Source of the DNA: Planctomycetota bacterium | GTDB lineage: Bacteria; Planctomycetota; Phycisphaerae; Phycisphaerales; UBA1924 | DNA length: 64,000 nt | Direction: 5' to 3' | Assembly (NCBI GenBank): GCA_033763975.1 | Contig: JANRJM010000011.1 | Coordinates: forward strand, 1-64,000 | Part shown: piece after piece, positions 35,151-44,895 of the stretch | Numbering within the stretch: the stretch's first letter is position 1 | Layout: every line of letters begins with the position of its first letter | Made by a program: the position numbers and the translations under genes | The notes under the pieces: model-generated | Seen by the model: only the letters and a program-made list of their open reading frames with translations | What the model was told of the DNA's origin: nothing | Databases searched by the model: none

Positions 35151-35197
35151 GTCCCCAGTCCCCAGTCCCCAGTCCCCAGTGCCCAGTGCCCAGTGCC
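35151..35197. repeat. Heptamer tandem array 1, unit GTCCCCA (about 6.7 copies)
   Basis: Four perfect GTCCCCA units are followed by two GTGCCCA variants and a partial GTGCC. Read in another phase the unit is CCCCAGT, which is the consensus of the cyanobacterial STRR1 heptanucleotide repeats (CCCCRRT). It lies 24 bp upstream of the DUF1501 start on its non-coding side. The period is not a multiple of three, so it is not coding for a peptide repeat. Confidence 0.95.
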
Positions 35198-35219
35198 TTT
35201 ATGTCTCTTCCGAATGCCC

Positions 35220-35282
35220 TAATGCCTAATGCCTAATGCCTCATGCCTAATGCCTAATGCCTAATGCCTCACGCCTCATGCC
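35220..35282. repeat. Heptamer tandem array 2, unit TAATGCC (9 copies)
   Basis: Nine consecutive 7-bp units: six TAATGCC, two TCATGCC and one TCACGCC, preceded by a degenerate GAATGCC and one extra C. It begins 23 bp after array 1 and ends 8 bp before the DUF1800 stop on the minus strand. Its base composition (near 50% GC) contrasts with the surrounding 70%. Confidence 0.95.
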
Positions 35283-35289
35283 TTCGTCT

Positions 35290-37020
35290 TCAGCACAACT
35301 GATACTCCGGCATCGCCGAGATGAGCAGCAGCATGCCGCTCACCGTCTCGTTGTTCACCGCGTTCTCGTTCGACCCGAGGAACGCGAGCAGTTCGGCGAC
35401 GCCCGCGCTGGGCGCCCAGCCCAGCGCCAGGCGCAGCAGCGCCTCGGCGACCGCGCGGGGCTCGCCCCGCCCCACGGGCGAGTCCTTCCCGTACGGCGTG
35501 AGCAGGGCCATCGCGTCGTAGGTCTGCGTCCGGGCCGTGGGGTCGTAGCCCCGCGGGCGCTTGCCCGCGATGAGAAACGCGAGCGTGTTCTGGCGCACGT
35601 AGTACGTCGAGGTGTTGATCCACGCCCGCCCGCCTTCCCAGCCCTTGACGCTGGGCGGGAACATCAGGCGCTGCCCCATCAGGTCCATCGCGTCGTTGAG
35701 GATCGAGAGATCGCGCACGGGCGTGTCGAGCGAGCGGCACGCGCCGACGACCAGCTGCACCGGGCTCTTGATCTGGTCGTTCATGAACCGGGGCTCGTAG
35801 AAGTGCTCGCTCAGGAAGAGCTTGCGCAGCACAGGCTTGAGTTCGTACTTGCCGCCCGAGAGCGAGATCGCCATCTGCCGAAGCACCGCGCGCTGCGCGG
35901 GGTCGAGGCCCTTGTCCCCGCCGCGCTCGTCGGGCGGGACGTCGGCGACGAAGTGGTGGTAGAGGCGCCGCGAGATGTACCGCGGGCACGCGGGCTGCGA
36001 GAGGATGATCCGCACGAAGTCGTCGCCGTCCCAGTTGCCGGTCTGCCCGAGGATCGTCTTCTTGCCGGTGTCGTGGTTGTCCTTCTCGAGCACGAACTCG
36101 TCGTCGCGGAACGTGTAGCCCGTCAGCGCCCGCGCGCCCTCCTTGATGTCCTGCTCGGTGTAGTTCCCCACGCCCAGCGAGAACAGCTCCATGATCTCGC
36201 GGGCGAGGTTCTCGTTCGGGCGGTTCTTGCGGCTGTCGTTGTTGTCGAGGTACGCCAGCATCGCGGGGTCGCGGATGAGGGCCTTGAGCAGGTCGGCGTA
36301 GCTGCCCACCGCGTGCTTGCGGAAGGTCTGGTTCTGCAGGAACATGTGGTACGAGTTCTCGATCGTGCGGTAGTTCGTCGCCAGCAGCCCGTGCCAGAAG
36401 AGCGTCATCTTCTCTTCCAGCGGGTTGGGCGTCTCGATCATCCGCGCGAGCCACCACTTCTGCACCTGCGTGATCTGGGCGCGGTCGTCGCGCTCGCGCC
36501 GCTCGCGCTCCAGGCGCAGGCGCGCGAGGGTTTCCTCGTCCTGGTTGCGCTGCGCCATGCGGTACGCCTGACGCTCCTGCTCGCTGGGCGGGCGCATGAT
36601 GTCGGGGTCGAACTCGCGCTCCCCGGGCCACGCGAAGTCGCTGGGCTTGTAGTTCACCAGCAGGTCGACCGCCTTCTCCGGGCCGATGTCCGCGAGGTAG
36701 CGCACCTGCTTCTCGTTCCCGCCCAGGCCCGCCCGCCACAGCAGGTGGCGCGCCTGCTCGTACCCGAAGTCCTTCCGCTTGATCGGGCGCAGCGAGGCCT
36801 CGAGCTTCTCATCGATCGGCGCCCCCGGCACCTCGTCCGTGGGCGCGGCCGGCGGTTGGTCCGTCGCGCTCGGTGCGGCGTTCGGTTCGGTGCCCGGCGT
36901 TGGTCCGTCAGGTTGGCGCATCGTCCCCTCCGACGCCGCCCCAGACGGCGGCCCCCGTGCCCAAGTCTCCGCGGGCTTCGAGCGCCCACGCACCGCCGAA
37001 CGCCCGCCGTCCGCGCTCAT
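35290..37020 (-). CDS. DUF1800 family protein
   Basis: DUF1800 proteins are large planctomycete- and proteobacteria-enriched proteins of unknown reaction, usually paired with DUF1501. The 576-residue protein has a disordered acidic/Pro-rich N-terminus (residues 1-75), then ARHLLWRAGLGGNEKQVRYL, EKMTLFWHGLLATNYRTIEN, RKNRPNENLAREIMELFSLG, VGNYTEQDIKEGARALTGYT, HDTGKKTILGQTGNWDGDDF, FLSEHFYEPRF, the DUF1800 blocks, and ends LLISAMPEYQLC. No export signal is obvious at this start. Downstream are the two heptamer arrays and DUF1501. It is probably co-transcribed with DUF1501 through the repeats. Confidence 0.92.
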   Translation of the reverse strand: MSADGGRSAVRGRSKPAETWARGPPSGAASEGTMRQPDGPTPGTEPNAAPSATDQPPAAPTDEVPGAPIDEKLEASLRPIKRKDFGYEQARHLLWRAGLGGNEKQVRYLADIGPEKAVDLLVNYKPSDFAWPGEREFDPDIMRPPSEQERQAYRMAQRNQDEETLARLRLERERRERDDRAQITQVQKWWLARMIETPNPLEEKMTLFWHGLLATNYRTIENSYHMFLQNQTFRKHAVGSYADLLKALIRDPAMLAYLDNNDSRKNRPNENLAREIMELFSLGVGNYTEQDIKEGARALTGYTFRDDEFVLEKDNHDTGKKTILGQTGNWDGDDFVRIILSQPACPRYISRRLYHHFVADVPPDERGGDKGLDPAQRAVLRQMAISLSGGKYELKPVLRKLFLSEHFYEPRFMNDQIKSPVQLVVGACRSLDTPVRDLSILNDAMDLMGQRLMFPPSVKGWEGGRAWINTSTYYVRQNTLAFLIAGKRPRGYDPTARTQTYDAMALLTPYGKDSPVGRGEPRAVAEALLRLALGWAPSAGVAELLAFLGSNENAVNNETVSGMLLLISAMPEYQLC

Positions 37021-37107
37021 TGCAGCGCGAACCGCACCCCGTGAATGTATCGGACGCCGGGACGCGAGAGAAGCCCGATTTCGTCGGCAGTTACCCGCCC
37101 TCGACGA

Positions 37108-38490
37108 TCACCCGCCCGCCCGCGCGGGCTCAACCCCGCCGACCACCGGCGGCGTGGCGCGCGCCAGTTGCTTCGCGATCACGACCAAGTATGCCACGAC
37201 CCCGATGAGCAGCGCCCCGTTCGCCTGGTGTGCGGTCCGCACGAGCGCCTGCGGCACGGACGACGTGTCCAGCGACTGACCGGCGGTCACCATGAACGCG
37301 ATCCACCCGAGCACGAACTGCACCGCCACGACGCCCACCAGCGCCCCGCCCGCACGCCGAACACGGGCGCCCGGACGCGGGTCTGACGCGTCCTTCAGGA
37401 AACTCATCGCGGCGAACCCGGCGATGATCGCCACCAGCAGCACGACCGTGGCGAACGCCGCGTGCGTCCAGAGCACGTGGGTGTGACGGAACTGGCGGTA
37501 GACAGCGCCCAGCGCGAGCTGGATGAACAGCGTGTGCAGCGTGGCGGTCGCGAACGCGCGCAGACGCCGCGCCCCCGGCTGCGCACCGCCCGCCGCGAGG
37601 CCCGCGTACCACGGGGACAGATACACCGCCAGCGCGACCATGCCGGCGAAGATCACCTGCGCCGACACGCCGTGGAACGCCGCCATCCAGCGGCTGTTCT
37701 CCAGCACGCGGGCCGCCCCCAGCAGCCCCTGCGCGATGATGAACAGCAGCAGCCCCGTGGCCCACCACTTGACGAACGACGAGGTGCGCGACACCCACAC
37801 CCAGACGGTCAGGATGATCGCGGCGAACCCGACGAGCGTGCCGAAGAGGCGGTGCGCGTGCTCGAGGTAGATGTTCGCGGGCACGCGCGGGCCCAGCGGG
37901 TACAGGAACATGTTCGAGCCGTACGTGTTGGGCCAGTCGGGCACCGCCATCCCCGCGTCGGTGCTGGTCACGAGCCCGCCGACGAAGAGCAGCGGGGCCG
38001 CGGCCAGGCACGCGACCCACGCGAAGCGCGCGAGCCAGGGCGTGTTCGCGGCCGAAGCCGCGGGGCGCGCGAACCGCGAGCCCAGGAAGGCGCCTGCAAG
38101 CCCGAGCACCGTGCCGAACACGAGAAAGCCGAGCACGATCGCGGGCGCGCTGGGCGTGAGCGAGGGGTCCGCCGGCCCGCCGCCCTCAACCTGCGGGCGC
38201 AACTTGCTGCCGACCACGGCGAGGCCGGTGAACGCGGAGACGAAGCCCGCGAGCGCACCGACCTGCCACGCGCGCGCGTGCGCGAGGTTCCGCCCCGCGA
38301 CGACAAAGCACAGGAACCAGACGCCGACGATCGCGGGGATCGAAATCTGTTCGCGAATTCCCAGCCAGGGGAGGTGGGTGACGAACCAGAGCACCCAGAC
38401 TCCCACGGCCGCCATCATGCCGGTGACAAGCGCCGGAGAAACAACGTCGGCGAGGGGAGAACGAGCGGTACCAGTGGAAGACGCGGGCAT
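37108..38490 (-). CDS. ctaA: Heme A synthase, CtaA/Cox15
   Basis: CtaA oxidises heme O to heme A for aa3/caa3 oxidases. From ATG 38490 (GGAGGT upstream) the protein has 460 residues, longer than the usual 300-350. The extra part is an N-terminal pair of hydrophobic helices (residues 12-110). The family blocks are present: VGGLVTSTDAGMAVPDWPNT, LEHAHRLFGTLVGF (heme His), ENSRWMAAFHGVSAQVIFAG, FRHTHVLWTHAAFA and LGWIAFMVTAG with VRTAHQANGALL (heme His). Eight or more membrane helices. It is divergent from the act-cox operon, whose oxidase needs its product. The heme O synthase CtaB is not in the window. Confidence 0.9.
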   Translation of the reverse strand: MPASSTGTARSPLADVVSPALVTGMMAAVGVWVLWFVTHLPWLGIREQISIPAIVGVWFLCFVVAGRNLAHARAWQVGALAGFVSAFTGLAVVGSKLRPQVEGGGPADPSLTPSAPAIVLGFLVFGTVLGLAGAFLGSRFARPAASAANTPWLARFAWVACLAAAPLLFVGGLVTSTDAGMAVPDWPNTYGSNMFLYPLGPRVPANIYLEHAHRLFGTLVGFAAIILTVWVWVSRTSSFVKWWATGLLLFIIAQGLLGAARVLENSRWMAAFHGVSAQVIFAGMVALAVYLSPWYAGLAAGGAQPGARRLRAFATATLHTLFIQLALGAVYRQFRHTHVLWTHAAFATVVLLVAIIAGFAAMSFLKDASDPRPGARVRRAGGALVGVVAVQFVLGWIAFMVTAGQSLDTSSVPQALVRTAHQANGALLIGVVAYLVVIAKQLARATPPVVGGVEPARAGG

Positions 38491-38511
38491 GACCAGCACC
38501 TCCGAAAAGTT

Positions 38512-38528
38512 CTGAGAATCGGTCTCAG
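38512..38528. promoter_or_regulatory. Perfect inverted repeat CTGAGA-N5-TCTCAG
   Basis: Six-base arms separated by ATCGG, 22 bp upstream of the ctaA start. The size fits a dimeric regulator site or a small RNA hairpin. No regulator can be named. Confidence 0.4.
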
Positions 38529-38597
38529 TTGCGGTCCGACAGGAATCGGGACTTGACAGGGTAGGGGTACTCAGTCCAAATTGCGGTCTCGCAGGAA
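38529..38597. promoter_or_regulatory. Pair of 17-bp direct repeats in the ctaA/act intergenic region
   Basis: TTGCGGTCCGACAGGAA at 38529-38545 and TTGCGGTCTCGCAGGAA at 38581-38597 differ at three positions and are 52 bp apart, about five helical turns. Between them lies TTGACA at 38553-38558. The pair sits in a 211-bp divergent control region between ctaA and actA, so it could be an operator for both. Confidence 0.45.
38553..38558 (+). promoter_or_regulatory. Consensus -35 box TTGACA upstream of the act-cox operon
   Basis: A perfect TTGACA on the plus strand, about 145 bp before actA. The best -10 partner at 17-18 bp spacing is weak (CCAAAT or CAAATT), so an activator or an alternative spacing may be involved. 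It falls between the direct repeats. Confidence 0.35.
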
Positions 38598-38701
38598 CGG
38601 TTGTCGTCCGGCGGGAGACCCTTCGGCGGTTCGCCGCGGGCCGTGGATCGGACGCGGAAGAAGGCGTAAGCGCGGCGTGAACGCCGCTGAGGAGGCCGGC
38701 G

Positions 38702-39406
38702 GTGTCGCTGATGTTTCCCAAGTGGATGAACCTGTTTCCGACGGTCTCCGCGGTCGCCGGGCTGCTGGGGACGTGCACGATCATCGGAGGGTTCTGGTAC
38801 TACGCGACGCCGAAGTTCTTCCGCGTGGGCTACATGCCGACGCAGCCCGGGGGCGGGTTCAGCCACCAGTTGCACGCGGGCAAACTGGGGATGGACTGTC
38901 GTTACTGCCACACGAAGGTGGAAGAGAGCGCCGAGGCGAACATCCCGAACGTGGCGACGTGCGTGGGGTGTCACGCGGAGGATCGGCTGACGCTGTTCCA
39001 GACCTCCGACACGCACAAGGCGCTGACGCAGTTCGTGCGGGACGCGTATGCGGCCGACCAGCCGATCGCCTGGGCGCGGGTGCACAAGCTGCCGGACTAC
39101 GTGCGGAACTTCCCGCACCAGGTGCACCTGCAGGCGGGGGTGAGCTGCTTCTCGTGCCACGGGCGGATCGACCAGATGCCCATCGTGTACCACGCGGAGC
39201 CCCTGTCGATGGGGTGGTGCCTGGAGTGCCATCGCGAGCCGGAGGCGAGTCTGGTGCCGCGGGAGCAGGTCACGAACCTGAACTGGGTGGAAGAGCACCT
39301 GGCGCAGCGCCAGTCGGGGGCGGCGGGCGCGGTGACGACGGGCAAGCAACTGCTGGATTCGCTGCGGAACGCGCCGCCGGAAAACTGCGGCGCGTGTCAC
39401 TACTAG
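38702..39406 (+). CDS. actA: Alternative complex III subunit A, pentaheme cytochrome c
   Basis: ActA is the pentaheme cytochrome c of ACIII, the menaquinol oxidising complex that replaces bc1. The 234-residue protein has one N-terminal membrane anchor (VSAVAGLLGTCTIIGGFWYYA, about residues 14-34) and five CxxCH motifs: CRYCH, CVGCH, CFSCH, CLECH and CGACH, matching the family. GTG 38702 has GGAGG six bases upstream; ATG at 38711 is less well placed. It is the first gene of the act-cox unit. Heme attachment requires the ResB-CcsA system found at 57952. The separate motifs and length fit ActA rather than NrfB. Confidence 0.93.
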   Translation: MSLMFPKWMNLFPTVSAVAGLLGTCTIIGGFWYYATPKFFRVGYMPTQPGGGFSHQLHAGKLGMDCRYCHTKVEESAEANIPNVATCVGCHAEDRLTLFQTSDTHKALTQFVRDAYAADQPIAWARVHKLPDYVRNFPHQVHLQAGVSCFSCHGRIDQMPIVYHAEPLSMGWCLECHREPEASLVPREQVTNLNWVEEHLAQRQSGAAGAVTTGKQLLDSLRNAPPENCGACHY

Positions 39407-39485
39407 CGGGGCGGCGTCCGGCGTGGCCGGTCGCGGGGGCGTGCAGAGGAACGGAACGGTGTTCGCGCGAGGACAGACGGCATCT

Positions 39486-42400
39486 ATGACACACGATCAA
39501 TGCCCATCGACGCGGACGGGGGAGAAGGCCAAGCCGGGCAAGGCCCAGTTGGCGCGCGTTCCCCGTATCGCCGGCACGGTCAACGGGCTTCCCGTCTGGC
39601 GCAGCCCCGAAGAGCTGGGCGACGAGGCGGCGTTCCGCGACTGGCTCGAGCGTGAGTTTCCCGCGGGCGCGTCCGAGCTCGACCGGGCGGAGATCGCCGA
39701 CGCGGGTGATCCCTCGGGGACCGGCGAGACCCGCCGCACGTTCCTGAAGCTGATGGGGGCGTCGGTGGCGCTGGCGGGGGCGGCGACGATCCCCGGCTGC
39801 CGGCGGCCCGAGCACCCGATCATGCCGTACTCGCGCGTGGTGCCCGAGGAGGTCGTGCCCGGCAAGCCCCTGTACTACGCGACGAGCTGGGCGCGCCCGG
39901 ACGGCGGGGTCGAGGGCCTGCTCGTAGAGACGCACGAAGGGCGTCCGACGAAGATCGAGGGCAACCCGCTGCACCCGGCCAGCCGCGGGAAGTGCACGTC
40001 GTGGGCGCTGTCGAGCATCCTGAGCCTGTACGACCCCGACCGCCTGAAGAACCCGGTCTACCGCAACCCCACCCGCGGGCAGGTGGGCGCGACGTGGGAC
40101 GACTTCCGCGTCTGGGGCGCCTCGCACTTTGCGCCCTACGACGCGTCGAAGGGCGAGGGCCTCGCGTTCGTAGTGGCCAAGTCTGCGAGCCCGACGCGCC
40201 GCGCGGTGTGCGCCCGCCTTCGTCAGAAGTACCCCAACGCGATGTGGGTCGACTGGGCGCCGGCCGAGTCGCCGGGCCCTCGCGAGGGGACGCGGGCGGC
40301 GCTGGGTGCGCCGTGCCGCGAGGTGCTGCACCTGGGGCGTGACACGGCCGAGGTCATCCTGAGCCTCGATCACGACTTCCTGGAGCACGTGCCCGACCAG
40401 GTCCGCAACTCGCTCGGGTTCGCTTCGTCGCGGTCGCTGGGCGCTCCGAACCCCGCCGACGACACGATGTCGCGACTGTACATGGTCGAGAGCGGGTTCT
40501 CGATCACGGGTGCGCAGGCCGACCACCGCGTGCCGATGGCGCCGTCGCGCATCAGCGGCTTCGCGGTCGAGCTGGCCAGGTTCATGCTGCCCAAGGTGGG
40601 CGCCGCCGACGCGGCCCCGCTCGCCACGGCGCTGGGCGCGGTGCAGACGCCCGCGGGCGAAGACCTGGGCGGAGCCCGCGCGTTCCTGGAGGCGTGCGCC
40701 AAGGACCTGATGGACCCCGCGCGGCGCGGGCGCGCGGTCGTGACCGCCGGCCCGAGCCAGCCCCCCGAGGTGCACGCCCTGATCGTCGCGATCAACGCCG
40801 CGCTGGGCAGCATCGGCGTCGGCGTGTCGTACGTCGCGATGACGCCCGACGAGGCGGCCGACGGGCACGCGGACCTGGCGCGCCTGACGGCGGCGATGAA
40901 GGACGGCGCGATCTCCACGCTCGTGTGCGTCGGGGCCAACCCCGTGTACGACGCGCCCGGCGCGCTCGACTTCGCCGGCGCGATGGCCAAGGTGGGCGCC
41001 ACCGTCACCCTGAGCGTCGAACTGACGGAGACCGCCCTCGCCTCGACGTGGATGCTCAACGCGGCGTCGTACCTCGAGAGCTGGGGCGACACGATCAGTT
41101 CCGAGGGCGTCATCGCGCCCGTGCAGCCCATGATCGCCCCGCTGTACGAGCCCGCCCTGTGCGAGATCGAGTTCCTCGCGCTGCTCGCCGGCACCGACTG
41201 GACGGCACGCATCGACGGGTTCGAGATCGTCCGCGCCCACTGGCGGGGCGTGGTCGCCGGCACGGACGGCGCGTTCGCCAAGGCGTGGCGGGCGGCCCTG
41301 CACGAGGGCATCGGCCCGGTCGTCGCGCCCGCCGCGCGGACGCGCGTGGACTACGCGAGCGTCGCGCAGGGCGTGTCGCGCCTGACGCTGGCCGGTGCGC
41401 CCGGGGCCGAGGCGCTGGACGTGGCCTTCGGGGTCGGCAACCTGGCGGACGGGCGCCTGGCGAACATCGGCTGGCTGCAGGAGCTTCCCGCCGCGGGCAC
41501 GCGCGTGGTGTGGGACAACCCGGTGCTCATGAGCCCGCGCACGGCGGAGGCGCTCGGCGTCGCGCCGGTGGGCTTCTCGCGTGCGGACGACATGGGCGGG
41601 GTGTACACATCACCCAAGTACCCGACCGCGCGGCTCGCGAAGCTGACGCTGGCGGGGCGCGAGGTCGTGGCGCCGGTGTGGATCCTCCCGGGCATGCCCG
41701 ACTTCACGCTGCGCTGCACGCTGGGCTACGGGCGGACAGCGGCGGGGCGCGTGGGCGACGGGGTGGGCGTGAACTTCTACGCCGTGCTGCCCGCGACGGG
41801 GCGCCAGAGCATGGCGGGCGGCACGCTGCGGCGCGAGCCCGGATCGCACATGATCGCCTCGACGCAGAACCACTGGTCGATGGAGTCGCGCACGTCCATC
41901 GTCCGCGCGGTGGATCTGCCGGCGTGGCAGAAGCACGGCACGCACGTGCAGAAGACGCTGGACACGTTCTACGCGAACGAGGGCAAGGTGCGCGAGCTGA
42001 ACTTCGCCGAGATGCTCGGCGAGCTGAGCCACACGCCCCCGAACATCTCGATCTACGAGAACCCGTTCAACCGCTCGCACGCGGACCCGGACCCCAAGGA
42101 CATCGGGCCCGCGAAGCCGGACGGCCCGGCGTATCAGTCGCTGCAACCCCCGGTGTACACGCAGGGACCGCAGTGGGCGATGACGATCGACCAGACGCTG
42201 TGCACCGGGTGCGGCGCGTGCACGATCGCGTGCCAGGCGGAGAACAACATCCCGGTGGTGGGCAAGAAGGAAGTCGCGAAGGGGCGCGAGATGGCGTGGA
42301 TCCGCGTCGACCGGTACTTCACCGGCGACATGGACAACCCCGGGGCGATGCTGCACCAGCCGGTCGCGTGCGTGCACTGCGAGAACGCCCCGTGCGAGGT

Positions 42401-43250
42401 GGTGTGCCCGGTGAACGCGACGGTGCACGGGCCCGAGGGGCTCAACTACATGACGTACAACCGCTGCATCGGCACGCGGTACTGCGCCAACAACTGCCCG
42501 TACAAGGTGCGCCGGTTCAACTTCTTTGACTATGGCGTGACGAAGTTCAACGGGGACTACTTCTTCAAGGAGTTCGTCGACGACGCGGGCGGCATGGTCC
42601 CCGGGCAGGAGGGGATCACGGGGAGCGGGGCGTACAACAAGATCAACCCGAACCTGATTCCGCCTCGACTGCGCGAGAAGCTCGACCAGATCAGCCGCAT
42701 GCAGAAGAACCCGAACGTCACGGTGCGTTCGCGCGGCGTGATGGAGAAGTGCACGTACTGCATCCAGCGGATCAACGCCGGTCGCATCGAGATCAAGCTG
42801 AAGGGGCTGGAGAAGCTCCCCGACGGGTTCGTGCAGGCCGCCTGCCAGCAGGCGTGCCCGAGCGACGCGATCGTGTTCGGCGACATGCTGGACCCGGCCA
42901 GCCGCGTGGCGCGCACGCGGGCGAACGCGCGGAGCTACGAGCTGTTGGGGTATCTGAACACGCGCCCGCGCACGTCGCACATGGTGCGGGTGATGAACCC
43001 GAACCCCGCGCTGTGCGACGCGGCCCGGAAGGACTCGTGGGAGCACCCGTTCCACCACGCCGGCGGGCACGGGGAGTCGCACAACGGGCACAACGGGCAC
43101 GGGCACGACGGGCACGGGCACGATGAACCGGGGCACGACGGGCACGCGCCCCCGACGCCACCCCAGTCGTTCCGCTTCGACGGGCGCCGGCGCCGCGAGG
43201 ACCGCGGGTACGCCCTGAGCCTCACGGTGCTGCACGGGAGGAAGGCATGA
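39486..43250 (+). CDS. actB: Alternative complex III subunit B (iron-sulfur/molybdopterin-fold fusion)
   Basis: ActB combines a catalytically empty molybdopterin-oxidoreductase fold with an iron-sulfur module on the periplasmic side. The 1,254-residue protein has a twin-arginine motif ([17 protein letters not shown] near residue 80), unusual in being internal. The N-terminal two thirds is the MopB-like fold. Cysteine clusters sit in the C-terminal third: [50 protein letters not shown] and CTYCIQRI with [10 protein letters not shown], consistent with four clusters. A His/Gly-rich tail ([20 protein letters not shown]) ends the protein. The stop overlaps actC as ATGA. Confidence 0.93.
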   Translation: MTHDQCPSTRTGEKAKPGKAQLARVPRIAGTVNGLPVWRSPEELGDEAAFRDWLEREFPAGASELDRAEIADAGDPSGTGETRRTFLKLMGASVALAGAATIPGCRRPEHPIMPYSRVVPEEVVPGKPLYYATSWARPDGGVEGLLVETHEGRPTKIEGNPLHPASRGKCTSWALSSILSLYDPDRLKNPVYRNPTRGQVGATWDDFRVWGASHFAPYDASKGEGLAFVVAKSASPTRRAVCARLRQKYPNAMWVDWAPAESPGPREGTRAALGAPCREVLHLGRDTAEVILSLDHDFLEHVPDQVRNSLGFASSRSLGAPNPADDTMSRLYMVESGFSITGAQADHRVPMAPSRISGFAVELARFMLPKVGAADAAPLATALGAVQTPAGEDLGGARAFLEACAKDLMDPARRGRAVVTAGPSQPPEVHALIVAINAALGSIGVGVSYVAMTPDEAADGHADLARLTAAMKDGAISTLVCVGANPVYDAPGALDFAGAMAKVGATVTLSVELTETALASTWMLNAASYLESWGDTISSEGVIAPVQPMIAPLYEPALCEIEFLALLAGTDWTARIDGFEIVRAHWRGVVAGTDGAFAKAWRAALHEGIGPVVAPAARTRVDYASVAQGVSRLTLAGAPGAEALDVAFGVGNLADGRLANIGWLQELPAAGTRVVWDNPVLMSPRTAEALGVAPVGFSRADDMGGVYTSPKYPTARLAKLTLAGREVVAPVWILPGMPDFTLRCTLGYGRTAAGRVGDGVGVNFYAVLPATGRQSMAGGTLRREPGSHMIASTQNHWSMESRTSIVRAVDLPAWQKHGTHVQKTLDTFYANEGKVRELNFAEMLGELSHTPPNISIYENPFNRSHADPDPKDIGPAKPDGPAYQSLQPPVYTQGPQWAMTIDQTLCTGCGACTIACQAENNIPVVGKKEVAKGREMAWIRVDRYFTGDMDNPGAMLHQPVACVHCENAPCEVVCPVNATVHGPEGLNYMTYNRCIGTRYCANNCPYKVRRFNFFDYGVTKFNGDYFFKEFVDDAGGMVPGQEGITGSGAYNKINPNLIPPRLREKLDQISRMQKNPNVTVRSRGVMEKCTYCIQRINAGRIEIKLKGLEKLPDGFVQAACQQACPSDAIVFGDMLDPASRVARTRANARSYELLGYLNTRPRTSHMVRVMNPNPALCDAARKDSWEHPFHHAGGHGESHNGHNGHGHDGHGHDEPGHDGHAPPTPPQSFRFDGRRRREDRGYALSLTVLHGRKA

Positions 43251-44893
43251 CGACGCACCCGCATCCCGACGAACTGACGGCCCGGCGCCTGGCGGGGCTC
43301 GAGCGCGACGCCGCGGGGAGCGTGCTCCCGCCGCCGGGCACGGGCGACGGCTCGCTGGTCGAGACGCCCGGGGTTCGCCCGCCGCTGGTGCTGAACAACC
43401 GCTCGTTCCGCGAGGTGACGGACATCATCTGCGGGTACACGGAGTCGCCCCCGCCCCGGTGGTGGTACGCGGTCGCGGCGATGACCGCGGGGCTGGCGTC
43501 GATGATGGGCGCGTTCATCCTGTACCTGGTCATCACGGGGATCGGCACCTGGGGTCTCAACAACCAGGTGGACTGGGCGTGGGACATCACGAACTTCGTG
43601 TTCTGGATCGGTATCGGGCACGCCGGCACGCTCATCTCCGCGATCCTGTGCCTGCTGAAGCAGAAGTGGCGCACAGCGGTGAACCGCTCGGCCGAGGCGA
43701 TGACGATCTTCGCGGTGATCTGCGCCGCGACCTTCCCGGGCATCCACGTCGGGCGCCAGTGGATGGCGTGGTTCCTCGCCCCGCTGCCCAACGCGAACGC
43801 GATCTGGCCGAACTTCCGCTCGCCCCTGCTGTGGGACGTCTTCGCGGTGTCGACGTACGGCACGGTCTCGCTGCTGTTCTGGTACATGGGCATGATCCCC
43901 GACCTCGCGACGCTGCGTGACCGGGCCGACCGTCGCCTGCGTGCCAACCGCGAGGGCAGCCCGCTCGTGGTGCCCTTCCTGCCCTTCCGGGTGGATGAGG
44001 TGCGGGCGAAGGTGTACGGGTTCCTGAGCCTGGGGTGGCGGTTCAGCGGGCGCCACTGGCACCGCTACGAGGCGGCGTACCTCGTGCTGGCGGGGATCTC
44101 GACCCCGCTGGTGCTCAGCGTGCACTCGATCGTGTCGTTCGACTTCGCGACGTCGATCCTGCCCGGCTGGCACACGACGATCTTCCCGCCCTACTTCGTC
44201 GCCGGCGCCATCTTCGGCGGGTTCGCGATGGTGCTGCTCCTGCTGATCCCGGCGCGCGAGCTGTACCCGCACATGAAGGACTTCATCACCCTCCGCCACC
44301 TCGAGAACATGGCGAAGATCATCCTCCTCACCGGCATGATGGTCGGCTTCGCGTACTCGATGGAGTTCTTCATCGCGTGGTACGGCGGGAACGAGTTCGA
44401 GCTCTACGCCTTCAAGAACCGCGCGTTCGGGCCCTACTGGTGGGCCTACTGGACGATGATCTCGTGCAACGTGCTGAGCCCCCAGGTGTTCTGGCACAAG
44501 TCGATGCGGACCAACCCGCTGGTCATCTTCATGGTCAGCGTGCTGGTGACCATCGGCATGTGGTTCGAGCGGTTCGTGATCATCGTGACCAGCCTGCACC
44601 GGGCGTTCCTGCCCGGCGAGTGGCACATGTTCCACCCGACGCTCGTGGACATCTGCATCTTCGTGGGGTCGATCGGGCTGTTCATCCACCTGTTCCTGCT
44701 GTTCATGCGGTTCCTGCCGATGTTCGCGATGGCCGAGCTCAAGGCGGTGCTCCCGCAGGCCAGCCCGCACTACCACCCTCATGGGCACTCCAACGGGCAC
44801 GGGACGGGGGACGGGCACGGCGGGGGTCAGACGGGCGACGGGGGCGACGCGCGCGTCCGGGTTGAGACGCGGGCGCCCGGAGGGGGACACTGA
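43247..44893 (+). CDS. actC: Alternative complex III subunit C (NrfD/PsrC-like quinol-binding protein)
   Basis: ActC is a multi-helix membrane subunit with the quinol site. The 548-residue protein begins with about 55 polar residues, then [20 protein letters not shown], typical for the family, and about ten helices (such as [21 protein letters not shown] and [17 protein letters not shown]). The C-terminal 50 residues are a His/Gly/Asp tail ([20 protein letters not shown]). GGGAGGAAGGC precedes the ATG, which overlaps the actB stop by four bases. Conserved charged residues inside helices form the proposed proton path in characterised ACIII. ActC and ActF are homologous to each other. Confidence 0.93.
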   Translation: MTTHPHPDELTARRLAGLERDAAGSVLPPPGTGDGSLVETPGVRPPLVLNNRSFREVTDIICGYTESPPPRWWYAVAAMTAGLASMMGAFILYLVITGIGTWGLNNQVDWAWDITNFVFWIGIGHAGTLISAILCLLKQKWRTAVNRSAEAMTIFAVICAATFPGIHVGRQWMAWFLAPLPNANAIWPNFRSPLLWDVFAVSTYGTVSLLFWYMGMIPDLATLRDRADRRLRANREGSPLVVPFLPFRVDEVRAKVYGFLSLGWRFSGRHWHRYEAAYLVLAGISTPLVLSVHSIVSFDFATSILPGWHTTIFPPYFVAGAIFGGFAMVLLLLIPARELYPHMKDFITLRHLENMAKIILLTGMMVGFAYSMEFFIAWYGGNEFELYAFKNRAFGPYWWAYWTMISCNVLSPQVFWHKSMRTNPLVIFMVSVLVTIGMWFERFVIIVTSLHRAFLPGEWHMFHPTLVDICIFVGSIGLFIHLFLLFMRFLPMFAMAELKAVLPQASPHYHPHGHSNGHGTGDGHGGGQTGDGGDARVRVETRAPGGGH

Positions 44894-44895
44894 CC

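Noticed and set aside
35151-35282. CRISPR array
   Set aside because: Units are 7 bp and adjacent without spacers; no cas gene is nearby.
42935-44890. 651-codon minus-strand frame opposite actC
   Set aside because: Arg/His/Glu-rich shadow frame with no hydrophobic or motif content; ActC on the plus strand is certain.
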